Made by a program: the position numbers and the translations under genes
Source: JACVRW01 sp963751105
GTDB taxonomy: Bacteria > Actinomycetota > Thermoleophilia > Solirubrobacterales > Thermoleophilaceae
DNA length: 64,000 bases
Assembly: GCA_963751105.1 (NCBI GenBank)
Contig: CAVVTG010000002.1
Span: forward strand, 1,488,001 to 1,552,000
Direction of reading: 5' to 3'
Shown here: in pieces, positions 1 to 8,335 of the stretch
Layout: each line of letters begins with the position of its first letter
Numbering within the stretch: position 1 is the first letter of the stretch
The notes under the pieces: model-generated
The model's database searches: none
The model's input: only the letters and a program-made list of their open reading frames with translations
What the model was told of the DNA's origin: nothing

Positions 1-1005
1 GGGGACCACGCAGACCGGGACGGACGCCGCCAGCGCCTTCTGGGTGGCCCCGGCGCCACCGTGGGTGATCGCGCACGCGGCCCGTTCGAGGATCGCACCG
101 TGGGGCACGAACCGCTCGACGCGCGCGTTGGCCGGCACGGCAGCTGACGGAAGCTCCGCCGAGGGCATGGTTGCCACCACGAAGACGTCTTCGTCCGCCA
201 GGGCCTCGAGCGCCGTCCGCACGAGCGCGCCGTCGTCCTGAAACTCCGACGAGGTGCTCACGAGGACGAGCGGCTGCTCGACCTCGCCGAGCCACGCAGG
301 CGGCTCTGCGGGCGGATCCCAGGTGCAGGGACCCACCATGTGGATGTTCTCGGGCCAGTCCGAACGCGGGTACTCGAACGGCTCCGCGGTCATGTAGAGG
401 AGCAGCGGGGGGCTCGTGAACAGGTCGTCGGCGGTCTCGAAGCGCGGGACGCCCGCTGCCGCGCGCACCGCATTGAGGCTCGGAAGGACAGCCCGCTCGT
501 ACGACCGCATGATCAGCGGGCGAAGCAGCGCGTCGCGCGCTCGGCCCAAAGGGCCGCCGGCCGGTGGAAATCCCGGGCCGAACGGCGGTGCGTCGCGCGA
601 GCTCAGCGGCATCGGATAGGGGAACCACTGCGCCCAGGGCCCGCCCCACGCCTCGGCCGCCGCGACCGCGCCCCAAGCGTTGCAGTCCACCAGCAACACG
701 TCGGGCTCCTCCTCCGCGATCGCCCTGCGCAGATCCTCGACCTCCCTCGGGGCACGAGCGGCGAAGACGGCTATCCCCCGCTTCAGCTTCGCCATTGCCG
801 TACGGCCGCGGTAGTCGTCGTGCTCGAGCGTCTCGACCGCCGGGTCGATTGGAGCCGCATCGAACCCCCGCTCAACCATGCCGGGCACCTGCGAGCCGAG
901 CGTGCGGAGCGCCACGTGCTGACCGCGGAGGGCGAGCTCGTCGAGTATCGGCACGAGCGGAAACAGATGCCCGCGTGCGGGCGTCGTGTAGGCGAGAACC
1001 TTCAT
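1..1005 (-). CDS. MGT-type glycosyltransferase (C-terminus cut by window edge)
   Basis: GT1/GT-B glycosyltransferase that would move a nucleotide-activated sugar to a small lipophilic acceptor in the cytoplasm. The N-terminus (KVLAYTTPARGHLFPLVPI) is the acceptor-side Rossmann start with the G-H of macrolide glycosyltransferases. Near the window edge THGGAGATQKAL is the donor nucleotide-binding HGG-G-T signature. About 335 residues are present, out of about 390-420 usual, so the last portion lies outside. The ATG at 1005 overlaps the stop of the upstream TetR gene as ATGA, indicating translational coupling and joint control by that repressor. Acceptor and sugar cannot be deduced; resistance or detoxification by glycosylation is one inference from the TetR pairing. 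Confidence 0.85.
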   Translation of the reverse strand, partial: MKVLAYTTPARGHLFPLVPILDELALRGQHVALRTLGSQVPGMVERGFDAAPIDPAVETLEHDDYRGRTAMAKLKRGIAVFAARAPREVEDLRRAIAEEEPDVLLVDCNAWGAVAAAEAWGGPWAQWFPYPMPLSSRDAPPFGPGFPPAGGPLGRARDALLRPLIMRSYERAVLPSLNAVRAAAGVPRFETADDLFTSPPLLLYMTAEPFEYPRSDWPENIHMVGPCTWDPPAEPPAWLGEVEQPLVLVSTSSEFQDDGALVRTALEALADEDVFVVATMPSAELPSAAVPANARVERFVPHGAILERAACAITHGGAGATQKALAASVPVCVVP

Positions 1006-1592
1006 CTCTTCTCCTCGGAGAGCCTGAAAAGGGCCTGGATCAGCGTGGCCCGCACCTCCGCGCGCGGCAGCTCGAGGTGGCGAGCGAGCAACCGCCAGGT
1101 GTGGACGTCGCACACGGCGATGAGCGCCGCGCGCAGGCGCTTGCGATCGTCTCCGCGCTCCCTGTCGAGGAACGGCGCGAAGACGCGCTCTACCCAGCCA
1201 TAGTGGAAGTCCCGGCCGGCTTGGACGAAGGCCATCGCGGTCGGGCCGCCCTGCATCGCCTCGAGCTTGAGCGCACGGTCGCCTTCCTCCTCATAGTGGT
1301 CGAGCAGGTTGTCGACCGCGGCGGGCACGTTGCCCACCCGCGCCTCCGAACGCTGCGCGCCGACCTGGCTCATGGCGCGCTCGAAGCACGCCTCGGCCAG
1401 GCCGTCCTTTGATCCGAAGTGGCGCAGGAGGGTCTGCTTCGTCACGCCCGCCTCGGCAGCGACCGTCGCGAGCGAGGTTCGCTCCCAGTTCTTCTCGAAG
1501 AAGATCCGGGTGGCCGCGTCCATCAGTGCGGTTCGCGTGCGCTCCTCGCCGTCCGCCCGAGCCACCTTGGTGTATGTCCGGGTCGCCGACAT
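1002..1592 (-). CDS. TetR family transcriptional regulator
   Basis: Ligand-responsive repressor of about 196 aa. The N-terminal TetR helix-turn-helix is clear (RTALMDAATRIFFEKN, then TSLATVAAEAGVTKQTLLRHFGSKDGL), followed by a variable helical ligand-binding domain. I chose the ATG at 1592; a GTG at 1613 would add 7 residues. The ATG lies inside a 31-bp palindrome and about 11 nt below a TACCGT box, consistent with an almost leaderless, self-repressed mRNA. The stop overlaps the glycosyltransferase start, so regulator and enzyme form a two-gene operon. The upstream neighbour ispG ends only 48 nt away and is probably transcribed separately. Confidence 0.88.
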   Translation of the reverse strand: MSATRTYTKVARADGEERTRTALMDAATRIFFEKNWERTSLATVAAEAGVTKQTLLRHFGSKDGLAEACFERAMSQVGAQRSEARVGNVPAAVDNLLDHYEEEGDRALKLEAMQGGPTAMAFVQAGRDFHYGWVERVFAPFLDRERGDDRKRLRAALIAVCDVHTWRLLARHLELPRAEVRATLIQALFRLSEEKR

Positions 1593-1619
1593 TCGTGATA
1601 CCGACGGTAACACGAATGT
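1589..1619. promoter_or_regulatory. TetR operator palindrome
   Basis: A 31-bp inverted repeat with arms ACATTCGTG and CACGAATGT around an inner TACCG-CGGTA core; 14 of 15 base pairs are symmetric. It spans the start codon and the -10 region of the TetR gene, so bound dimers would block transcription of the regulator and the glycosyltransferase. Symmetry and position are seen directly; identity of the binding protein is inferred. Confidence 0.8.
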
Positions 1620-1632
1620 AGATGTCGGTCAA
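1604..1632 (-). promoter_or_regulatory. Promoter of tetR-glycosyltransferase operon
   Basis: On the minus strand TTGACC (1632-1627) is followed after 17 nt by TACCGT (1609-1604), a sigma-70-like pair. Transcription would begin about 1597, only about 5 nt before the ATG at 1592. The -10 lies inside the operator. Confidence 0.5.
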
Positions 1633-1639
1633 TCCAAGG

Positions 1640-2935
1640 CTAGGCCCTGGTGAAGCGCCGGCCCGCGGTCGGCGAGGCCTCTTCGTCGAGGGTGATGCGC
1701 TTGGCCTTGGCCGCGCCGGCCATCGGCAGGGCGTCGCCGTTCAACAGAGTGTCCTCGGAGGCTGCCGCCGCCTCCATGGCTGCGATCCGCTCCGGGGTGA
1801 GCTCGCCGGCGTTCTCCTCCTCGATGCGCTCCAGCCACTCCGCGCCCTCAGCCGCCTTGCGGTCGTCGACCTCGACGCCGCCGCGGTCGATCGACTTGTC
1901 GATCTCGCGGAAGAGCGCGTCCACCAGGTCGTCCTGGGGCACTTTGCGCAAAGGCTTGCCGTGGGCGAAGATCAGGCCCTCGTTCTTGGCTCCGGTGATG
2001 CCGAAGTCGGCGTGGGAGGCCTCCCCGATGCCGTTGACCGCGCAGCCCAGCACGGCCACCTCGATCGGGTCGTCGTAGGCCCGCAGCCGCTCCTCGATCT
2101 CGGCCACCACGGTGTCCATGTCGAACTGGAGCCGGCCGCAGGTGGGACAGGCGATCAGGACCGGTCCCCGCTCCCGCAGCTTGAGGGCCTTGAGGATCTC
2201 CCAGGCGACCTTCACCTCCTCCTCGGCGTGGAAGGTGGAGAGGGAGATGCGGATGGTGTCCCCCACCCCGTCTGCGAGCAGGGTGCCCAGCCCGACGGCC
2301 GACTTGAGCGAGCCGGACCACTTGGTGCCCGCTTCGGTGATGCCGAGGTGGAGCGGGTTGTCGATCTTCTGCGACAGCAGCCGGTTCGAGGCGATCGTGT
2401 TGGGCACGTTGGTCGACTTGATCGAGACCTTGAAGTCGTGGAAGTCGAGCCGGTCCATCAGCTCGACGTGCTCGAGCGCGGCGGCCACAAGGGCCTCCAC
2501 CGGGTTCTCGCGCTCCAGCTCGTGCAGGTGCTTGGGCAGAGAACCGGAGTTCACGCCGATGCGCATGGGCACGTTCGCGGCCCGCGCCTTCTCCACCACC
2601 TCGCCGGTCTTCTCGAAGCCACCGATGTTGCCCGGGTTGATGCGTATGCAGTGGGCACCCGCGTCGATGGCCTTGAGCGCGAGCGTGTGGTTGAAGTGGA
2701 TGTCGGCGATCACCGGGATCGGCGACTCGGTGACTATTCGGGCCAGGGCGCGCACGTCGTCGTCGCGCGGCACGGCGCAACGCACCAGATCGCCGCCCGC
2801 CTCGGCGATGGCGTGGATCTGGCGCATGGTGGCGTCGTAGTCAGCGGTCTCGGTCTTGGTCATCGACTGCACGGCGACGGGTGCACCGCCGCCGATCTTG
2901 ACGCCGCCGACGTCTATCTGGCGCTTGGAGGCCAC
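1640..2935 (-). CDS. ispG: 4-hydroxy-3-methylbut-2-en-1-yl diphosphate synthase
   Basis: Penultimate enzyme of the MEP isoprenoid pathway; reduces MEcPP to HMBPP with a [4Fe-4S] cluster. The N-terminal TIM-barrel part begins IDVGGVKIGGGAPVAVQSMTKT. The cluster-binding part shows CPTCGRLQFD and GCAVNGIGEASHADFGI. About 431 aa, with a roughly 90-residue C-terminal tail beyond the family core that is acidic, then basic and probably disordered. I took the GTG at 2935, directly before the conserved start and 17 nt after the GNAT stop; a longer reading frame upstream would overlap the GNAT gene. dxr, an earlier step of the same pathway, lies at 9.4-10.5 kb on the same strand. Confidence 0.93.
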   Translation of the reverse strand: MASKRQIDVGGVKIGGGAPVAVQSMTKTETADYDATMRQIHAIAEAGGDLVRCAVPRDDDVRALARIVTESPIPVIADIHFNHTLALKAIDAGAHCIRINPGNIGGFEKTGEVVEKARAANVPMRIGVNSGSLPKHLHELERENPVEALVAAALEHVELMDRLDFHDFKVSIKSTNVPNTIASNRLLSQKIDNPLHLGITEAGTKWSGSLKSAVGLGTLLADGVGDTIRISLSTFHAEEEVKVAWEILKALKLRERGPVLIACPTCGRLQFDMDTVVAEIEERLRAYDDPIEVAVLGCAVNGIGEASHADFGITGAKNEGLIFAHGKPLRKVPQDDLVDALFREIDKSIDRGGVEVDDRKAAEGAEWLERIEEENAGELTPERIAAMEAAAASEDTLLNGDALPMAGAAKAKRITLDEEASPTAGRRFTRA

Positions 2936-2952
2936 GTCCCCAAGGTTAGAGG

Positions 2953-3564
2953 CTAGGTCGCCGGCTCCCGCCGCATGAACCAGTTGGTCACACCGATCAC
3001 CGGCTGCTCGCCCACCAGCTCGAATCCGAAGCGCTCGTAGAAGCGCACGTTCTCCTGCTTGTCGGTCTCGAGATAGCCCAGCTCCCGGGTCCGGTCCAGG
3101 CGAGCGATGTGCTCCCGCATGATCAGCGAGCCGATCCCCTGGCCCTGCAGGCGAGCGTCCACGGCGAGCGGCCCGAGGTGCACATGTGGCTCGTCGGGGT
3201 CGCGCTGGGACCAGGCGGAGTTCCATGCCCCCACCCGGCCGGCGGTGGTCGGCCCCAGCGCGACCACGTAGGGCAGAAAGCGCAGGCGCTGCGCGGCCGT
3301 GGCGCCGCAGGTGCCGACGGGCGCCACGCCGGTGACCCCCACGATCGTGTCGCCTCGCACAGCACAGATCGGCTCCTGAGCCGAGAACGTGGCGAACAGC
3401 CCGCGCATCAGGCGGGAGTGGCAGCGCAGCCGGCGCTGCGGATCCTCCCCGTACGCCGCCACGTGCAACGGGTTGTCGCGCATCCCTCGCGCCAGCACGC
3501 CCACCGCCGCCGGCACCTCGTGCGGGCGCAGGTCTCTCACCTCGATGGCGTCGGGCTCGCTCAT
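2953..3564 (-). CDS. GNAT family N-acetyltransferase
   Basis: Cytoplasmic acetyl-CoA-dependent acyltransferase of about 203 aa, substrate unknown. The GNAT core shows LGPLAVDARLQGQGIGSLI, which carries the acetyl-CoA pyrophosphate loop (QGQGIG), followed by LGYLETDKQENVRFYERFGF, the usual C-terminal beta4-alpha4 segment with Tyr-Glu-Arg. The ATG at 3564 overlaps the stop of the short aminotransferase remnant as ATGA, so it is probably translationally coupled to that remnant and to the acyl-CoA synthetase before it. ispG follows after 17 nt. Confidence 0.82.
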   Translation of the reverse strand: MSEPDAIEVRDLRPHEVPAAVGVLARGMRDNPLHVAAYGEDPQRRLRCHSRLMRGLFATFSAQEPICAVRGDTIVGVTGVAPVGTCGATAAQRLRFLPYVVALGPTTAGRVGAWNSAWSQRDPDEPHVHLGPLAVDARLQGQGIGSLIMREHIARLDRTRELGYLETDKQENVRFYERFGFELVGEQPVIGVTNWFMRREPAT

Positions 3565-3737
3565 CGGTGGTCGTACAGCGTGGCCATCCACGCCATCGGC
3601 ACCCCGTTGGGCATGCTCGCCCTGGCCCGCTCGAGCAGCTCCCGGCTGAGCGGCCGCAGTTCCGCGAAACGGCGCTGCTCGCGCTCGCGCACGGATCGGA
3701 CGCGCTCGGCCGAGAGTTCGCCGGCAGCGTTCTGCAT
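3561..3737 (-). pseudogene. N-terminal remnant of a class III aminotransferase
   Basis: A 58-codon reading frame. The N-terminal helix (SAERVRSVREREQRRFAEL) leads into ERARASMPNGVPMAWMATLYDH, which resembles the start of glutamate-1-semialdehyde aminotransferase-like PLP enzymes (family members there read PGGVPM-W). It then stops at a TGA just where the substrate and PLP domain should begin, so about 85% of the protein is missing. It lies 4 nt after the acyl-CoA synthetase stop and overlaps the GNAT start (ATGA). It may survive only as a translational bridge between those genes. The similarity is recalled from the family, not from a search. Confidence 0.6.
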
Positions 3738-3741
3738 GGCG

Positions 3742-5541
3742 CTACGAGTACAGCTCTTCGATCTCCGCGCCGTACTTCTCGTGGATGGGCTTGCGCTTGA
3801 GCTTCATCGTCGGGGTCAGCTCGTCGCCGCCCGGCTGCCAGTCGGTGGCCAACAGCGTGAAGCGCTTGATGCCCTCCACCCGAGCCAGGCCCTCGTTCGC
3901 CGCGTCCACGCCCCGCTGCACCTCCTCGATGACCGCGGGGTTGGCGGCCAGCGCCTCGATGCTCGTGTCGTCGATGCCCTTGCCCGCCGCGAAGGCGGGC
4001 GCCACGTCGGGGTCGAGAGTGATCAGGGCCACGTTGTAGGGACGGCCGTCGCCGATGGCGATCGCCTGGCCGATGATCGGGCTCGAGGCCTTGACCTTCG
4101 CCTCGATGTTCGCCGGCGACATGTTCTTGCCGCCCGCCGAGATGATCAGCTCCTTCTTGCGGTCGACGATCTTGAGGTAGCCGTCCTCGTCGAACTCGCC
4201 GACGTCCCCGGTGTGCAGCCAGCCCTGGTCGTCGATCGCCTCGCTCGTCTTGTCAGGCTGATTGCGGTACCCCGACATGACGATCGGCCCGCGGATGAGG
4301 ACCTCACCATCCTCCGCGAGCGTGATCTCGGCCCCCGGGGACACCGGGCCCACGGTGCCGATCTTGATCCGCCCGGGCGGGTTGCAGGTGCCGTAGCCGC
4401 AGGTCTCGGACATGCCCCACAGCTCAGCCACCGGCACGCCGATCGCGTGGAAGAACTCGATCACCTCGCGCGGCGTGGGCGCGGCGCCCACGTTCACCGA
4501 TTCGATCTCGTCGAGGCCGAGCATCCCTCGGATCTTGGACAGCACGAGCTCGTCGGCCTTGGCGTGCTCCTCGGCCAGTTCGGCGGGCACCTCCTCGCCC
4601 GCCTGCTCGTGCCGGACCTTGCGCAGGCCGACGTCGAGAGCCCACTCGGTGGCCTGCTTCTTGGCGGCATCCTGCTCGCTCGCCACGCCGGCCTCGATCG
4701 CGGCCTTGAGCTTCTCCCAGATGCGCGGGACCGCGAAGAACCAGGTGGGCTTGACCTCGGGCAGATAGGCCACCACCTGGCGGGGGTCCGGGCACGACGT
4801 GGTGGTGAAGCCCAGCAGCATCGGCAGGTAGTGGCTGCACGCACGCTCGGCGATGTGCGCCATCGGCAGCCAGGAGACCACGCGGCCGTCGTCGGGGAAG
4901 GCGATCACCTGATCGAAGCCGTTGACCGCGGCCATGAGGTTCGAGTGGGTCAGCTGGACGCCCTTGGGAGGGCCGGTGGTTCCGGACGTGTAGATGAGCG
5001 TCAGGACGTCGTCGGCCTGGACGGAACGCCACGCGGCCTCGAAGTCGAATTCGGGGTCGCCCTCGCCCTCGACGTCGGCCATCGTCAGCGCCTCGTCGGT
5101 GCCGTCGGCGTCGACCACGACGACGTGGTCGAGCCCCTCCACCCCCTCGAGGCGGTCGAGGAAAGCCTTCTCGGTTACGAGGATCCGAGCGCCGGCATCC
5201 CCCACCTGGTAGCCGATCTGCTCCGGGGCGTAGGTGTTGTAGATCGAGAACGGGATGGCGCCGAGATGTAGGGCAGCGGCGTCGAACCAGTGGAACTCCG
5301 GCCGGTTGGTGAGCATGATGCCCATCGCTCCGCCCCGCTCGAGCCCGAGCGCGGCGAGCCCGGCGGCCAGCGAGCCCGCCTTCTCGGCGTACTCGGTCCA
5401 GCTCATCGAGAAGTCGTCGCCGCGGGTCCTCAGCGCCACCCGCTCGCCGTGAGCCGCGGCGGTGAGCTGAAAGGCCTCGGCGACGGTAGATGCATCGAGG
5501 CCCGCCGGCCTCTCGCTACGGCGCTCGCTGGTGACGCTCAC
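3742..5541 (-). CDS. Long-chain fatty acid-CoA ligase (AMP-forming, FadD15 type)
   Basis: Activates long-chain fatty acids to acyl-CoA via an acyl-AMP intermediate. 599 aa, normal for the family. Motif A is LIYTSGTTGPPKGVQLTHSN; the adenylate region reads AELWGMSETCGYGTCNP; the hinge and C-terminal domain appear in GWLHTGDVGEFDEDGYLKI, then DRKKELIISAGGKNMSP. The GTG at 5541 was chosen because a good Shine-Dalgarno GGAGG lies 6 nt upstream. The gene heads a leftward series with the aminotransferase remnant, the GNAT and perhaps ispG. Divergent from the collagen-like gene. Confidence 0.9.
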   Translation of the reverse strand: MSVTSERRSERPAGLDASTVAEAFQLTAAAHGERVALRTRGDDFSMSWTEYAEKAGSLAAGLAALGLERGGAMGIMLTNRPEFHWFDAAALHLGAIPFSIYNTYAPEQIGYQVGDAGARILVTEKAFLDRLEGVEGLDHVVVVDADGTDEALTMADVEGEGDPEFDFEAAWRSVQADDVLTLIYTSGTTGPPKGVQLTHSNLMAAVNGFDQVIAFPDDGRVVSWLPMAHIAERACSHYLPMLLGFTTTSCPDPRQVVAYLPEVKPTWFFAVPRIWEKLKAAIEAGVASEQDAAKKQATEWALDVGLRKVRHEQAGEEVPAELAEEHAKADELVLSKIRGMLGLDEIESVNVGAAPTPREVIEFFHAIGVPVAELWGMSETCGYGTCNPPGRIKIGTVGPVSPGAEITLAEDGEVLIRGPIVMSGYRNQPDKTSEAIDDQGWLHTGDVGEFDEDGYLKIVDRKKELIISAGGKNMSPANIEAKVKASSPIIGQAIAIGDGRPYNVALITLDPDVAPAFAAGKGIDDTSIEALAANPAVIEEVQRGVDAANEGLARVEGIKRFTLLATDWQPGGDELTPTMKLKRKPIHEKYGAEIEELYS

Positions 5542-5547
5542 GGTAAT

Positions 5548-5580
5548 CCTCCCTCGACTCTGACGTGGGCGGGAGCCTAG
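5548..5580 (-). promoter_or_regulatory. Promoter -10 and ribosome-binding site of the acyl-CoA ligase gene
   Basis: TAGGCT at 5580-5575 on the minus strand is a plausible -10, giving a short leader of about 27-30 nt. GGAGG at 5552-5548 is 6 nt from the GTG at 5541 and decides that start. The -35 is not recognisable. This is one of the few clearly Shine-Dalgarno-led genes in the window. Confidence 0.5.
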
Positions 5581-5659
5581 CCCACCGAGGCCGCCCGTTG
5601 AGGGCACGCGCCCCCTCGTTTTTGGGTGAGGCCGTGCACGATCCGGGTGGCCCTTCGGC

Positions 5660-5665
5660 TACGAT
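5660..5665 (+). promoter_or_regulatory. -10 box for the collagen-like gene
   Basis: TACGAT ends 9 nt before the GTG at 5675 and no Shine-Dalgarno is present, so the transcript is probably leaderless or nearly so. Confidence 0.4.
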
Positions 5666-5674
5666 GCCGGGCCC

Positions 5675-8329
5675 GTGGACCGGTGGTCACAGACGGCCCG
5701 CAGGCTCGGCGGTGGCGGGCTGGTCCTGCTCGTCGCAGGAGTGGCCGCGCTCGCGGGCGAGGCGCAGCTCGCATCGGCGGCGCTGGTGGATGAGCAGATC
5801 GCCCGGCCCCCGCGTCAGGTGGCTGTCACCGGAACGGGGGACGCGGCGCGTGCCCAGGTGCCCCTCCTGTGTCCCGCGGTGGTGCTGTCGCGCTGCGAGG
5901 GACAGGTGGTGCTGCGGGCCCGGCTCGGCTCGTCGCCGTCCGCGCGAGTGATCGGCAGCCGGCGCTTCTCGCTGTCCTGGCTGACCTTCGACGGAAGTCT
6001 CGGTGTGCCGATCGGAGCGATCGCCCGGCGGGCGTTGTCCGAGCGCGGGCGGCTCGCCGTGGCGGCTGACATCAGCGGCAACGGAAGCGTGGTCCGCCGT
6101 GCCCTCGTGCTGCTCCGGCGTTCGGCAGACGGTCCCGGCCGCGGACCGCAGGGCCCGACAGGTGAGCCGGGTGGACCCGGAGCCCCGGGTGCGGCAGGTC
6201 CTCAGGGCCCGGCCGGGCCCACCGGCGCGATCGGACCGGCCGGTCCTCAGGGCGCCGCGGGTGCCACTGGTCCGCCGGCGCCAGGCGCACCGGGCGCGAC
6301 CCGGCCGCAGGCGCCGGCGTGGCCGGCACACCGGGGCTGCCCGGGACGATCGGTCCCGCAGGCCCGGTCGGCGCCATCGGCCCAGCCGGCCCGCAGGGCG
6401 CCGAGGGACCGCAGGGAGACCAGGGAATTCAGGGGGCGCCCGGCCCCGAGGGGTCGCAGGGCATCACCGGCGACACCGGAGCCGCCGGTCCAGAGGGACC
6501 TCAGGGCGACACCGGCATCGAGGGCGAGTCGGGTCCGGCCGGGCCGGTGGGACCCACCGGACCCGAGGGCCCGCAGGGTGAGATCGGGCCCGTCGGCCCG
6601 GAGGGACCCCAAGGCGGGCAGGGCTTGACCGGCCCGCAGGGCGACACTGGCGCGACGGGACCGGCCGGCCCCACCGGCCCCGTGGGCGCTCAGGGCGACG
6701 CGGGACCATCCGGTCCGGAGGGACCACAGGGTCCGGAGGGCGCCCAGGGCGTCCCGGGGCTGGACGGCGCGGCCGGAGCTTCTGGGCCCCAGGGCGCGCA
6801 GGGTGACACCGGGCCCGCCGGTCCGCAGGGACCCCAGGGGCTCGACGGCGCGGAAGGGGCAACAGGCCCGATCGGTCCCGCCGGGCCGGAGGGACCGGTT
6901 GGACCTCAGGGCGACACCGGGCCGGCCGGCGCGCAGGGCGCCGAGGGCGCACAGGGCGTGGCCGGGCCCCAGGGCGCGCAGGGAGACACGGGTGGGACTG
7001 GATTGCAGGGCGCTCAGGGTGAGACCGGGGCGACCGGAGCCACGGGCGCCGACGGCCCGGCCGGCCCGACGGGCCCCGTGGGGCCACAGGGAGATCCCGG
7101 TGCCGCCGGCCCTCAGGGCGCCGAGGGCCCGCAGGGCGTGGCCGGCCCTCAGGGCCTGATCGGCCCGCAGGGATTGACAGGGCTACAGGGACCCCAGGGC
7201 GAGCCGGGCACCGGCGGCCCGGGGTCGACCGGGCCACAGGGACCCCAGGGTGAGGTCGGCCCGGTCGGACCGCCCGGGCCACAGGGCGAACAGGGGGTCA
7301 CCGGGCCGCAGGGAGCTCAGGGCGACACGGGTGCGACCGGAGCGCAGGGAGCTCAGGGCGAGACCGGCGCCACCGGACCCGCGGGCGACACCGGACCCGC
7401 CGGACCGGCCGGCCCCGTGGGCCCGCAGGGCGACGTCGGACCCGCCGGCGCCCAGGGCGCCGACGGGGCGCAGGGGGTGGCCGGCCCCCAGGGCGCGCAG
7501 GGAGACACCGGCGCAGCCGGGCCGCAGGGATCCACAGGGCGAGGCCGGGGCCACCGGCGCGACCGGAGCCACGGGAGCCGCGGGGCCGGCCGGACCCGCC
7601 GGAGCTCAGGGCGATACCGGACCCGCCGGAGCACAGGGCGCGCAGGGTGAGACCGGGGCCACGGGAGCCACCGGTGCGACCGGCGCAACCGGCGCCCAAG
7701 GACCCGCCGGGCCCACGGGACCGGTGGGAGCGACCGGGCCGCAGGGGCCTCAGGGAGCCACCGGTCAGACGGGTCCCGCCGGCCAGACCGGCGCGGCCGG
7801 CCCGGCAGGACCCCAGGGCGCCATCGGACCCGCCGGGCCGACAGGCGCGACCGGCGCACCCGGACCGGCCGGTCCCCAGGGAGCCGCCGGCGCGGCCGGA
7901 CAGACCGGAGCGCAGGGAGCAGTCGGCCAGCAGGGTCCGCAGGGACCGGCCGGCCAGACCGGCCAGGCGGGTGCGCAGGGTCCCGCCGGGCCGCAGGGAC
8001 CACAGGGACCGGCCGGCCAGCAGGGACCCCAGGGGCAGACCGGCCCGCAGGGGCCGCAGGGCGCGCCGGGGGTCAGCGGCTATCAGGTGGTGACGGGGAC
8101 CACGGTCGATACCGCAGCCAACAAGACCGCGTTCGCCACCTGCCCCGCCGGCAAGACCGCGATCGGCGGCACCGCACGGATAGGGCCAGCTCCTGCGAAC
8201 ACCGACCTCGCTCTCCAGAGCATCTACCAGACGGCGGCGAACAACTGGACCGCGGACGCGGTCGAGACCGATCCGGTCGCCACCAATTGGACCCTCACGG
8301 TCACCGCCATCTGCGCGACCACGCCCTGA
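5675..8329 (+). CDS. Exported collagen-like Gly-X-Y repeat protein (two frameshifts in this sequence)
   Basis: N-terminal signal or anchor segment (GGGGLVLLVAGVAALAGEAQLASA), then about 120 residues of globular domain with two Cys, then a Gly-X-Y collagen-like tract covering about 6140-8075, rich in GPQGPQ, GATGAT and GPAGPQ triplets. A C-terminal domain of about 85 residues follows (VSGYQVVTGTTVDTAANKTAF...), with conserved-looking Cys and Trp. The frame changes twice: near 6310 one base appears missing (CAGGC where CAGGGC would keep Gly-X-Y in register), and at 7531 an extra T makes GGATCCACAGG where GGACCACAGG restores GPQGPQ. Together the shifts compensate, so the full product would be about 884 aa. 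Likely a surface filament or adhesin-like triple helix; the function is inference. Confidence 0.75.
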
Positions 8330-8335
8330 GCGCCG

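Noticed and set aside
2936..3226. N-terminal extension of IspG
   Set aside because: It overlaps the GNAT coding region in another frame; the conserved start and gene spacing fit GTG 2935.
1622..5271. Long plus-strand open frames opposite ispG and the acyl-CoA ligase (also at 46-50 kb and 52-54 kb)
   Set aside because: Antisense shadows caused by high GC at third positions; His/Arg/Gly/Val-rich with no domain sense, while the other strand carries complete enzyme families.
5597..5640. T-run after GC-rich text upstream of the collagen gene as a terminator
   Set aside because: No stable stem precedes the T5 and no gene ends there.
6140..8075. Dense short repeats resembling a CRISPR array or satellite
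   Set aside because: Period is 9 nt and codes Gly-X-Y throughout; no constant repeat/unique spacer alternation.
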